From Isochrysis galbana (taxonomy: Eukaryota; Haptophyta; Isochrysidales; Isochrysidaceae), in contig CM030936.1 in the NCBI GenBank assembly GCA_018136815.1, positions 4,292,474 through 4,356,473 on the forward strand: DNA of 64,000 bases, written 5' to 3'. The first letter of the stretch is position 1; each line of letters begins with the position of its first letter. A model generated the notes under the pieces. It was not told the DNA's origin, ran no database searches, and was given only the letters and a program-made list of their open reading frames with translations. The translations under genes were made by a program, and so were the position numbers. Shown one piece after another: positions 10,401 to 20,800 of this stretch.

Positions 10401-13142
10401 CGTTCTGACCTGATTGATCGGCAAACAGAGATCCTTGCGGGCGGTGTAGCCGGAAGTGAGCCTGTGGCTTCCGTGGCGCTGACTGTGCGCGCGTTGGCAG
10501 CGCTTCATGCAGCCGACGAGGCGATTCGCCGCTTCGGTTCTGCAAACGGTGCGAAGGTGGGCGAGTTGAGCGGAGACCATGGCGCTACTGTGTACCACAG
10601 CTCGTTGACCGGTGGGCAACCGCCATGGGCGGCAGCGCACGCTGATGACTCGATCGGCGTGCAACTTTCATCTGTTGCCCTGAATACGCTCGGTCGAGAC
10701 GTGCTTGCTGGCAAGGCAGGTGGCACCAAATCCCTCCGACTTGGTGCTCCATTGGATGCGATCCGCCTTGAGGTCGACCTCTTGGACACGGCGCGCGTCA
10801 CCGGGAAACCGGACTTGGCGCCGCCCTTGGCCGTGTACAACGATGGAACCGTCGAGGAGATGGATCCGCCTTATCGGTGCGTGCTATCCACGGCTCCAGG
10901 GACAGCGCTACGATCTCAAATTCGGCAGGTGCTGGCTGCCGCGGACACGTCCCCTGTGGACATGCTAGTTGTGCTCCATGGGCTACTGCCTAAGGGCCAC
11001 AAGAGCGGAGAGAGTGTCGAACTTGGTGAAGGCGTGCTTGATTTGCGCAAGCTGATGCGCGACGAGGAACCGTCCGCCCTCAGTGTCGGCCAGTCGATCG
11101 ACTTTGAGGGCACTGTCCAGCTCGAACTCATCGACGAGGGATACAAATCCGCCGAATTGCCGTCGATAGGCACGGTTCGGACGGTCGTCTCGGGTGCAAG
11201 AGCTGCGCTCCGTCGGATCATGGCCGAGGCACGTGGTACGGTGGTCTCTATGACGGCGCACATCCTTGCGCTCCGCGACGTGCGCTCGCTCGACTCGTTG
11301 GTGGACTCGATACAAGTCGGGCTGTCATTTGCCGGTGCCAGGGAAGTTTTGTCTCCATCGATGCCCCTGGACGACGACAAGAACTCCTACTCGTTGGAGT
11401 GGAGGTGCATCAGCTGTCGTTCATCGACTTCCTTGCAATCGATCTCACCGCCCGCGTACCGTGCTCCGCCTCTGCGACGTGGGACCACCTAGTCGCAGTC
11501 CGTGGGGAGCGCACGCGTGGCAATACCAAAGCATGCTCTTCCCATATCACAAGGTGACGCCCCGCTTGACCCACCTTGGCTCAGGTGCGTCATCGAAACA
11601 GGGGCGGACTCTCCCTCCTACCCGGCTGTATTGTCCACGCTACGCGATGCAGCTCGGGCGGGTGGTACAAAGCCGCACGCTGTTGTATGCATCTGGGGTG
11701 TGCCGGCCGCCTCTAATAAGACGGCCAAACGCACTCTACTCTCGCGCGTCGAGCTGCCGCTTGGATCGTCAGTGGTCGATCTCCGCAAAGCTAAAATAGA
11801 ACTTTCGGCTGAAGACACTACCGGCAGCCGCCGATCGCTTCCCCCGCTTGGCGTGCTGACGCTGTCTCTCACTGCTGCCGAGCCAATGAGGTGGCTGGAG
11901 GCCGCTGCAGCTGCATCAGTGGAGGCACCTTACACCCAACCTTCGAGGGCTCTGAATGCCTTAGACTCGACTCAGAGCCTCAGCTGCGTTGAGGTCCCGA
12001 TTCGCCGGCCTCCCCTGCGGCCAATCGCTTCCGGCGCCTCCCGCTCGCTATTGGCCATCCGGCAGCGACTGGCCTTAAGCTCCCTGGGTTCACTATTGAC
12101 CGGAACGAAAGGGAGCCTTGACGCCGGCGGCGCTCTGCCCACCTTCTCGCTGGCTATTGATGATGTACGCGGCATGCCTCCGCTCGAATTGAAGGAGGCT
12201 CATGGTGAGGGCGCCGAGGTGACGCGCCGCACCATCCGCATGTGTCTAGTTGAAATTCGCAATCACGCGACTGCCGATCCTGGACCGGACGATGTCGCAT
12301 TCTTGGGAAACATCCTCACACTGCCTGTTGAGTATCGAGAAAGTGGTGGGAAGGATGGAGTGTGGGAACTTGCAGCGGCTGATAGGGCGCTCGTGCTGCG
12401 CTTGGACGCGGCGCGTTCTGCACGGATGTCACTATTGATCGAACTCACGGCAGCTATCTCTCGCCGCGCTAATATAGAGCCACGGATTGCTTTATGCGGC
12501 TGGGCACTCCTACCGCTCTCCCATGCTCTCGATGAGGTCGCGGCTGGACGCAAGCCCCCGTCTTTCGAGCCAGCAGTGATGGGCGGCTCCCTCATGAGTG
12601 CGGGCACTCTCCGGCTGCCCGGAAGGAGCGCCGCCGAGGCGCAGGCGTCGCCCCCGAGGCTCAAATTGGTAGTCGCCATGGTGAGCCGGGCAGCCGATGC
12701 TCTACCGGGGCAGCTCATCGCACCCGCCGCCGCCATTCCTCTCCTCGATGGGACGCGCCGGCTTGCCCTTTCCTCGCCGCGCGACTTCGGAGAGGCGCAC
12801 CTAGCGCTGTCTGCCTTTTGTGCCCTTGCAGAGGCGCCCGATACATTGTCGTTCTTGCGCGAGACTTGGGACTCGAAAGCTGCCGCGAGGCGTGGATCGC
12901 GGCAAGAGGTGGAGCCCGCAGCACTCGCCGCCGAGGTGCTAAGCGGCGCGGCTCTCCTCGCCCGTGCTGATGAACTGACTCTCCCACCCTTCGAGCCTCC
13001 TGAGATCCGGCTTGTGAGTGAACGTGAAATCACCATCTCGCGTTACGGCGCCCGGGCCAAGGTGGACCCCCTCGCGCTGCTTTGCCATGACGATGGCGGC
13101 TTCGCCTTTGCTCCTGTCCGGACCGCTGACGCGCTTCGTTGA
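4406..13142 (+). CDS. Giant protein with tandem RPGRIP1/RPGRIP1L-type C2 (RID) domains
   Basis: Ten exons: 4406-6361, 6437-6667, 6826-7383, 7473-7526, 7669-8117, 8381-8893, 9027-9471, 9549-9956, 10167-11404 and 11585-13142. Together they give 7410 nt (2469 aa plus TGA), and phase is kept at every junction. A module of about 180-200 aa recurs at least eleven times: a strand like VEVDLPGEDEPLR, then FxxSYxxxxG, DSDILFxVL, ELGxAxxSLEELLEAG and GELxVSIxALxALxxI. This matches the C-terminal RPGR-interacting domain of RPGRIP1L (fantom), which occurs once there and acts at the ciliary transition zone. No coiled-coil N-terminus of the animal type is present. Ser/Ala-rich linkers separate early repeats, and later repeats diverge and the last (from about 12150) is weak. 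Donors are mainly GTGAGG/GTGCGC; intron 3 starts GC. A flagellar transition-zone scaffold is inferred. The domain call is firmer than the role. Confidence 0.8.
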
Positions 13143-14253
13143 GAGGTCGCCCAAGATTAGTTGCCGTGCCGGCATGCATACAGTACGCGTCACTCCTCAA
13201 GACGTCTTAAAGTTTTTAATTTTTTAACAAATTTTTATGGGTCGCGGCGCGGCAAAGGAACGGAACTGGCGCTAACTCAAGACAGGACTCCCTGCCGCGG
13301 CAAGCGCAAGCACCCTTCCCCCTTATGCCACCCAGCTCTTCACTAGCTTTCTACCTGCACTAGCTGGAGGGCCCCTCCCTCCACACTCAAACAGCCCTCC
13401 ACGCCAGGATCCTGTTCCCTGTTCTGGTCTCGCAGGCAAGGGGGCCTAATGGGAGGGAGAGGAGCAACTCCTCAGAGAGGAGCTGAGGGGTAGGAGATGT
13501 CTGAGTGGGGGCGCTATACCCTTGCGCTAGGCACGGGCAGCGACGCCGCCTCAAGACATCCTCCCTCTTGTCTTGAGTCGAAATTTTTGGTGCTTGAAAC
13601 AGAGGGCGAGGGGGGTTGTGCTTCTTGGGTTGGTTGTAGTTGCAAGAGGGAGTGGGAGAGGGAGTGAAGTGTTGGAAGAGGGCCCAAGGCAGGGCACTGA
13701 GTTGTAGGTGATTGTGGCCCACAAGAGTGGGGTGAAAACGAGAAGTGTATCAGCATGCGTCTTGAGTTGAAATTTTTGGTGCTTTGAACAGAGGGCGAGG
13801 GGGTTCGTGCTGTTTGGGTTGGTTGTAGAGGGAAGGGAGAGTGGGAGAGGGAGTCAAGTGTTGAAGGAGTGCCCAAGGCAGGGCACTGCGTTGTAGGTTC
13901 TTGTGGCCCAAAGGAGTGGGGTGAAAACGAGAAGTGAGTCAACATCAACATGGAAACGAAAATAGAGGCTTAGGGTGCTCTCCGTAGGGCAGATTGATGG
14001 TTGTGAAGTGCCCTCCGCCATGTCCCATGTTGGGTGCACTGATAGTGGGTGGTTCCTCCCCCATGGCGGGGGAGGAGTGGAGAGAGGGGGTGCTCGTGCC
14101 CCCCCCCAGGAGTGAACCAAGAATAAACTTAGTTGGCTTGTTGTCATACATAGTAGACGGGTACCAGACTCACCTTTCGCTTTCGTTTTCGCCCTCGGCG
14201 CTCCCATAGACTACAGATGGGCGGAAGGGGAGGGAGAGAAGCCCCCCGTCTAT
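13143..14253. repeat. Intergenic stretch with tandem duplication
   Basis: No gene is seen between the two convergent genes. 13569-13755 and 13761-13946 are a tandem duplication of about 187 bp, both containing GAAATTTTTGGTGCTT, CCCAAGGCAGGGCACTG and GGGGTGAAAACGAGAAGTG. 14030-14150 is a reverse copy of a repeat at 47095-47210. Confidence 0.6.
14030..14150 (-). repeat. GC-rich repeat related to the LINE 5' region
   Basis: Read on the minus strand it matches 47095-47210: ACTAAGTTTAT, CTTGGTTC, a G-run then CACGAGC, CTCTCTCCACTCCTCCCC and GGGGGAGGAACCACCCA. A more distant relative lies at 44120-44210. It may be a solo LINE 5' fragment or a separate repeat into which the LINE inserted. Confidence 0.5.
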
Positions 14254-14398
14254 TGGGGGTAGTAGCAGCCACGGAGGAAAAGAGGGGCCTCTACAATGCC
14301 TACTCGCGCCAGCTGGCGGCCGTTTGGGGGGAGTAGCAGTCACGGAGCAAAAGAGCGTCCTCTACAAAGCCTACTCGCGCCAGCTGACGGCCGTCCGA
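14254..14398 (+). repeat. 71-bp tandem duplication
   Basis: Two units, 14254-14324 and 14326-14398, share AGTAGCAG, CTCTACAA and CCTACTCGCGCCAGCTG with few mismatches. Confidence 0.6.
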
Positions 14399-14789
14399 CC
14401 TCTAGTGCTCTCGCATCCGCGTCTAGCCCTCGAACCACACAAGAGCGCGCGTGCGCGCGTGCGTGACGTCGTTCGTCGTGTAAATGAGTGATGAGTGGCG
14501 CAGCGCACACAAACAGCCGCGCGGCGCTCGAGTGACGCGCACGTAAGCGAGCTAGAGAGCATCGCCACCAAGCGCTCTACGTTGCAAGTGGGAAGCTGAG
14601 GTGCGTCGCCACCGACCATGCCGCAGCTCGGCGCGAATGCGCGCATCGATGGCTCCGTGACGCACCCAGGAAGACGACAACTGGAGGGTGATGCACAGCA
14701 TGGCGCAGCGGACGGCGACGTGGTATGCGGCGCGAACCCCGCCCGCCCGCGCCGGCGCGAGCGCCGACAATAATCGACGTGCAAGAGGA

Positions 14790-17121
14790 TCACCGCCGGT
14801 AGCGGTGCCTGCGGTCGCGGGGCCGGGGCGCAGCCGGGTTGAGGGGCAGGAGCCGCACGAGCGCGTGCGTGCCATTTACTGTCACAATCGCATGCGCGGA
14901 ATCCGCCGTGCCCGCACCTCTTGAAGTTGAAGTAGAGCTGCAGGATGCCGCGCTCGAACTTGCAGCGGAATCCGCGCTTGTGGGATGTCTCCCACTCTTG
15001 ATTGACGATCTTGAAGGCGATGTCCTCGTACGGTGCGCCACCGTGGAATCGCAGCAAGCACGTGTCGGTGGCGCCGCTGGGGTCGGGCAGCAAGGAGTAG
15101 CTGGGTGTCTTGCTGCGATCGATCAGATCCGGGTAGAATATGTTGAACTTGTATCCCTGAACCATCTTAGGCGGTGGGTTGTCGTGGTCGTAGTGCGTCT
15201 GGTTGTATTTGTTCCACTCGTATCCGGTGTGCACTCGATTGAAATACTTGGGCTTGCGCGGCCGGTACTTGTCGTGCCACCACTCCACCTTGTCTTCGAG
15301 AGGCACCTCGAAGGAGAAGCGCGCCTCGCCGCTGCCCATGCCCTTGCGAGCCTCTATCTCGACGAGTGAGGCGGCGCTCGTGGCGGCTCCATCCGGCTGC
15401 GTGGGCTTGGGCATGGACCTCCTCGCCCTGTGGCGCACTTCGGCAAGCTGGGATGCGTCGTCCTCTTCCTCGATGACAAGGGCGAGGTCCTCGCGCCCTA
15501 GCTCGGGCAGCAAGCGGGGACTGAAGCGCCCGTCGGAGATGGGCGCCGCGGGCGCCTGCTGAGCGCGGTCCAGGTCATCGAGCTCCTCCGGCAGCTCGGC
15601 GTCGTCCTGCGGGGGGGAGGGGGTGCCGGCGGCACGATGACGGCCGATCGTGCGCATCCGCTGTCCACAACGGCAGCGCGCACGTCGTGGGCCTCCGCCA
15701 TCCGCACCAGCAGCGCGCGCGCAACGCTTGGGGGGGTAGGTGGGTGGGTGGGGGGGGCGTCTGCGCACCTGCCCATCCGGTGGGCGCGCCGCCCGCTCGA
15801 CGTCAGGGCTGGAAGTGCCCGCCCCGTCACCCGCTCGATCGCGCGCCCGCCGGGCGGGAGGCAGGGAGCTCTGCCGTTTCCGCATCTCCAGGTAGATCTC
15901 CTTGAGGACATGCCGCGCGTGCATTCGCTTGAGCCGGACAAGGACGGCCTCCCAGTAGTCGGTGTTTGTGTCCTGCGAGGAGGTGGCCCCTAGGTCGTGA
16001 GCGGCAGCCGCCGCACCCGAGCGGCAAGCAGAAGAGCGGCGCGGCGCGGCGCGGCGCGGCGCACCAGCCGCCGCTGCTCTTCAATCTGCCCCTCGAGCTC
16101 CTCGAGCTCAGCGGTCGACTTTTGACGCAGCATGGCATCGATCTCATCGCGCACTTGCTGCTGCACCGACGTGATGGCGGTCTGTGATGCCTGGCCCGCG
16201 CGGGAGGATGGGACGCACTTGGGCAGGACCGCGGGGGCCAGGGAGACGCCGGCGGTGCGGTCCGGCCGCGCACCTGCAGTGAATCCTCGCAGAGGTGCAC
16301 CATCGCCGCCCAGAAGCGCCGGTTCCGCGCATCAAGCTCGCCGATGCGCGTGCAGTCGGCGAGGAGCTCGCGCAGCTCGCGCTCGCCCGCCTCGTCGAGC
16401 ACGACGAGGGGATCCTGCCGGGCACGGTGGCCGGTCGGCGGGCAAGAGGGAGGCGCAGGCGCAGAGGGGGGGAGGCGCACGCGCAGGCACGGCACGGCGC
16501 GCGCGGCGGCCGGTCAGCCGCTGAGAGAGAGCGCGCGGGAGGGGGGGGGGGGGCGCCCCTCACCAGCACCTCGCAGCCGATGGCCCGCTCGTCGTCTTGC
16601 GGCTCGCTGTGTCGGATCGCGGCGAGTGCAGCGAGCAGGATGTCGACAGGTGTGGCCCGCCCTTCATCGACCCTCTTTAACGCTCGCGACTCCTCCTGGC
16701 TCAGCTGGAATTCGTCCTCTCTCCTCTCATTCTCGACGTATCCCATCTGCTCTCTCTGCCTCTCTAGCTCTCTCCTCTCCTTCTCCATCTGCTCTCTCTC
16801 TCGCTCTCGCTGCTCTCGCGCGTGCTTTACCTTGAGCAGCTCCTCCGCCAGCTCCCTCCGTCTCCTCCTCCCTCCCTCTCCCTCTCCGCCTCCCCCTCCC
16901 CCCCTCTCTACCTCTCCCTCTCCCTCTCTCCCTCTCTCTGCCTCTCCCTCTCTCTCTCTCTTCTTCTTCCACTGAAAGGGGTCGCTGAGGAGATTGGGGT
17001 CATTCCATGGGTTGGAAGCGTTGGAGTAGCCCGAGAGGGAGGCCTCGCCGCGCCGGTGGGCCGCCTTGGCCGCCTTCTTGGCCAGACGGCGCTGTCGCTT
17101 CTGCTCGGCGGTCTCCTCCAT
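14790..17121 (-). CDS. CACTIN: Cactin, spliceosome-associated protein
   Basis: Six exons on the minus strand: 17121-16564, 16414-16274, 16181-16065, 15972-15769, 15606-14918 and 14808-14790, making 575 aa plus TGA. All splices keep frame; acceptors end CAG and donors are GTGAGG, GTGCGC or GTGCGG. The C-terminal block is diagnostic: DKYRPRKPKYFNRVHTGYEW, YNQTHYDHDNPPPK, GYKFNIFYPDLID, PYEDIAFKIVN and a final basic RYRR. The middle block has LDARNRRFW and the YW motif of the conserved mid domain. The N-terminus keeps NPWNDPNL and WKKKRERE, then a low-complexity Arg/Glu/Gly run. Cactin is a nuclear protein tied to pre-mRNA splicing. It is shorter than the human protein because the N-terminal RS-like region is reduced. 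The last coding exon is only 19 nt. Confidence 0.9.
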
Positions 17122-19083
17122 GGGGAGAGAAAGTGGGAGGGGGGAGAGTGGGGGGGCGGGGGGGGGCGGCGGGAAGAAAGGGAAGAGAGAGGGAGGGGAG
17201 AGAGAAGAGAAGGAGTCGGGGGGGGGGGGGGGGGACGGAAGAAAGAGAAGATACTACTAGGGTGTGTGAGAGAGAAGTAGAGAGTGTGCCGCCAGCGCGC
17301 GCGCTTGGGTCTGGGGGGGCGTAGGGTGACCCACAGAATACTCAAAGTTATAAAGATTTTGTGGGTTTATTTCTATTATCAGAGGGTGCGATCCTCGTCT
17401 CGGCGGTGCCCCCTGCAGCACTGGGTGCGCGCGTGGTGCCGCCGTGTGCTTTTTACCCATAGTTTGCATCTACTCTTCATTCTTCACTACTACTAGAGTA
17501 CTTTTGTAGAGTACTCTAATCAAACAACAAACAATCTGTGGCAAGTGCATAGAGGGCGGTCGTCTACCGGGGAGCCTTTTAAATCTAGCTCCTATCGCTT
17601 AACCGGCGAAGCACCCTGGGAGGTGCTGCATGTCGCAGTTGCCTCGAGGGCGGGGTGTGTTTACAATATATGGAACCGTCGTCCATTTACCTTAATACAT
17701 GGAGCTTAGAGTAATCAACTGTCACGAAGCACCTTCACAGGTGCTTCCTGCCGCCGCTTAAGAGATAAAATAAAAAAAATCCAACTGGGAAGATGCGCAC
17801 CTGCACTGAGCCGCTGGCCGATGCCGCACGCCGACGCAGGTGAAGACGCAGGTGAAGATGTCCCTGCAGGCCCTGCAGAGACCCCGGCAGAGCCCGGGGG
17901 CGGGCTGGCGGGTCATCTGAGCGCCCCAGCTTGCATTCATGGTTATGTCTGGGGCCTAGGCTCCTTCAGACGGCGAAGGGGTAGCGTTGCGTACTCCCGG
18001 GGTTGCTGGAGTGCTGCAGCGACAAACTTCGAAGATGCTGCTGAGACCGCAGAGGTCGCCAGTCGAGCGCCCGAAGTCTGTGGTGTCGCAGATTTGGCAA
18101 CCAGTGGTGAGTCAGGCGCTCTCCGGCTGGGCTCCTTCAGAAGGCGAAGGCTTAGCGTCACGCATTCCCAGTGTTGCGGGAGTGCTGCAGCTTGCGAGAG
18201 TGCTGCAACGACGAACGGCCCGGATGCTGCCGGGGCAGCAGAGGTGGCGGTCTGGGGCCCACCAAAGAAAGGGCACCGGAGATGTCCTAGTTACTAGTTA
18301 CACCTACCTCTACCTATCCGCTATCCGGTTAGCGGTTAGGGTTAGCATATCCAAAAATCTCGTGATGAATCGCCTCAATCTTGACTTGGTCAATTTTCAC
18401 CCTTAAAAGTTAAAATATGCTGTTTGACCGCCCTACGAAACACTATCGGTGGTGGCAAATGAAAATGAACGCTTCTCGCCCCGGCGGCTCGGTCCCCCCG
18501 ACTTAACTTGTAAACGGCAAACGGGCGCGGGACTTGGCGGATTTACCTTGACCTATTTTTCGGTGGGCGAAGCTGTCGCTCACGCCCACACGCCCACACA
18601 CCCCGGCCCCAGGTAGCGGTGCTCAAGTTCCTCCCCTTCCTCTTCTTCGTCAGTTCGTCACCGGGCCCGGCGGCCGCCGCTCTCGCACTTGCGCCCGACT
18701 TGGTATGACTGTATCTGTATGATTGCCGCGAGGCCCTTACCAATTTTTGGATGGGCGGAGCTCTCGCCCTCGCCTATTGTCAATAAACGCCGACACATAG
18801 CACATAACATCCGACGTCGACGTAGTGCAAGATAAAAAATCTGCGCGTCAATATCAATATCAATAACATGTTACATGTGGACATTCGAAGGATCAAACCA
18901 GCTTGTCCCACTTTCGAGCCGGCACGCGACCTTTCATAAGCATTCAGCGCGCAAATTGGCATTGGCCCACCGGCGGTGTATTCGTTGCGGGCTAGTGCGG
19001 CAATTAACAATGAAAAAAAAAACTTCTTAATATTCTCGCCGCGCGCGCGACCCTGCACGGTATCTTCGCAGCCTCGCCCGTTT
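17122..19083. other. Gene-free stretch upstream of Cactin with hairpins and small repeats
   Basis: 17122-17300 is the presumed Cactin promoter region, mostly G-rich. Two hairpins with related arms lie near 17609-17627 (AGCACC/GGTGCT) and 17723-17744 (GAAGCACC/GGTGCTTC). 17957-18270 holds a degenerate tandem duplication of about 170 bp starting GGCTCCTTCAGA. 18373-18436 carries the TTTGACCGCCCTAC repeat. Open frames here look accidental. Confidence 0.4.
18373..18436 (+). repeat. Interspersed repeat ending TTTGACCGCCCTAC, copy 2
   Basis: Same orientation as 1100-1162, sharing CCTCAAT, TTGGTCAATTTT, ACCC-TAAAA and the identical 14-bp end. Confidence 0.5.
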
Positions 19084-19894
19084 GTCGAGTCGAGCGCTAC
19101 CGGAGGGCTCTGAGCCACTCCGTCGCGAGCGGCACCGGCGGCTAGCGCGGCGCTTTGCCCCTCCTCCCCACCGGGAGTCGGGTGAATGAAATTCTGGACT
19201 GGGTCGGGCAACCCCATTCGGGTGTATGGACAGGGAACGAACGGCGAACGAAGGACTGTGGGGCGGCGAGGCGCTCCTAGCGGCCCTAGTGTGTTGGGTT
19301 TTAAGAGATTGTTAGACCTACAAAGAACTCTTCCCTCAGGGAGGGAGCCTAGGCTGCTTGAGTGCAGCGACGCAGCGAACAACGACGGACAAAGAGCCTG
19401 AGAACAACAGGTTACACCGACTCACGAACACACCGGAATCATTCACCCAAACAAAGCAAATTATCAAGCAACCGCGACCCCAAATCACCGATAACTCAAA
19501 CACGTCGCGAGAGACGGAGAGAGAGAGCGAGAGAGAGAGAGAGACTCCGCAGCGACGGCCGGAGCGTGTCTCCGTTGTAACTTCCCCACGTAGCGGAGAG
19601 TCCGAAGGGGAGCGTCATGTCGCGCGACCACGGCGATCACTTTGGATACAGATCGCAACGAGATGTCTTCACGACCGAATAAATCTTGCCGTTGAGCGTG
19701 AACCTTCTAGACGCTTCTAACGAACAACCCTGAGTAGCAACCAAGGGGAAGAAACACCAAAGGGGCCAAGGCTTGCATGTAGCTTGCATCAAGGGGAAAG
19801 ATTCCCTCACCTAGGAAGCGAACCTACACCGGTCTCCAAGGGGAGATGGCAAATTAAACCTCAAATCTCGAGCGGCTAGAGCAACCGACTCGCT
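19084..19894 (+). repeat. LTR/leader-like module A, copy 2
   Basis: About 811 bp, nearly identical to 1990-2802 and in the same strand orientation. Here it lies downstream of the gypsy polyprotein stop (which is at 20801-20803 on the minus strand), where a 3' LTR would be expected. 19895-20800 is purine-rich on this strand with no gene and is probably 3' untranslated or LTR sequence of the same element. Confidence 0.7.
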
Positions 19895-20800
19895 CGCCAA
19901 AACCTTGACCGAGAAGAAAGAAGCAAGGACCTACAAGCCAAGGGTAGCGGACCTAGGGAATGTGAGAGGAAATTTCCGAACGCCAAGACGAACGCCAAAC
20001 GCCGAACGCGGGGATTCAACGAAACCCTAACCAGGCCAAGCAGAACCTACGAAGAACAGGCCTGGACAACAACGAAAGTCAGCAGGTCCCAAGAAAGAAC
20101 CGGAACCCAACAAGAAACAACAAGCCTTGCAAGAAGCTAAACAAGCCTTCACAAGGTAACTCGAGAGCCTGAGACAAGCGCGCAGCGAGCAACAGGCGAC
20201 CTGGCTCCTTTAGGTAAAGATTACCCGAAAGGAGGAAACCTGGAATCTAGACCTGACAAACAGGCTAGAAGGAACGAAACGAGAACTCGAATTCTAGATC
20301 GCTAGGGACGAACCCTACCAACCTAGATGTACCTGAGCTTCGCCGTGTGGCCGCACGACGAAGGACCTGGAAACAAGAGCCTGGAAATCGCATCATCTAG
20401 GATGAATGCGACACCCCCCGACTAAGATCGAGACGTCTCCCGATGTCGAGCGGTGAACTTGGAAACAGAGACCTGGAACCTGGAACTTGGGCTGACCAGA
20501 GGTCAGAATCGGAACAAGAAGCAACGGAACATAGCGAGCGAAACGTGGAGACAAGAACACCCTTTGGATCCAAAGCGAGCACGAAATCGGCGGCTTAACG
20601 CGGCGGCCTCTTTCGTACGCACTGCCCCACCCACTTCTCCCTTTTACAGGAGCTTTGCTCGGGTGTTGCGCCGGGTGTAGAGCGCAGGCAGCACGCGTTC
20701 AGCACCTCCATGATTCGCTCTGACAGAAATTTGGACTCGGAGCCCTAGCCGAGGCGTGGGGCTAGCCTAGAGGGACGGGTCCCTTACCCAAGACATGGGA

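Noticed and set aside
12263-13036. 257-codon minus-strand open frame opposite the last exon
   Set aside because: Compositional shadow of the sense exon, with no domain or start context.
16727-17345. Several Glu/Arg/Gly or Ser/Pro-rich frames around the Cactin start
   Set aside because: They are other-frame readings of GA/CT-rich low-complexity DNA overlapping Cactin exon 1 and its promoter side.
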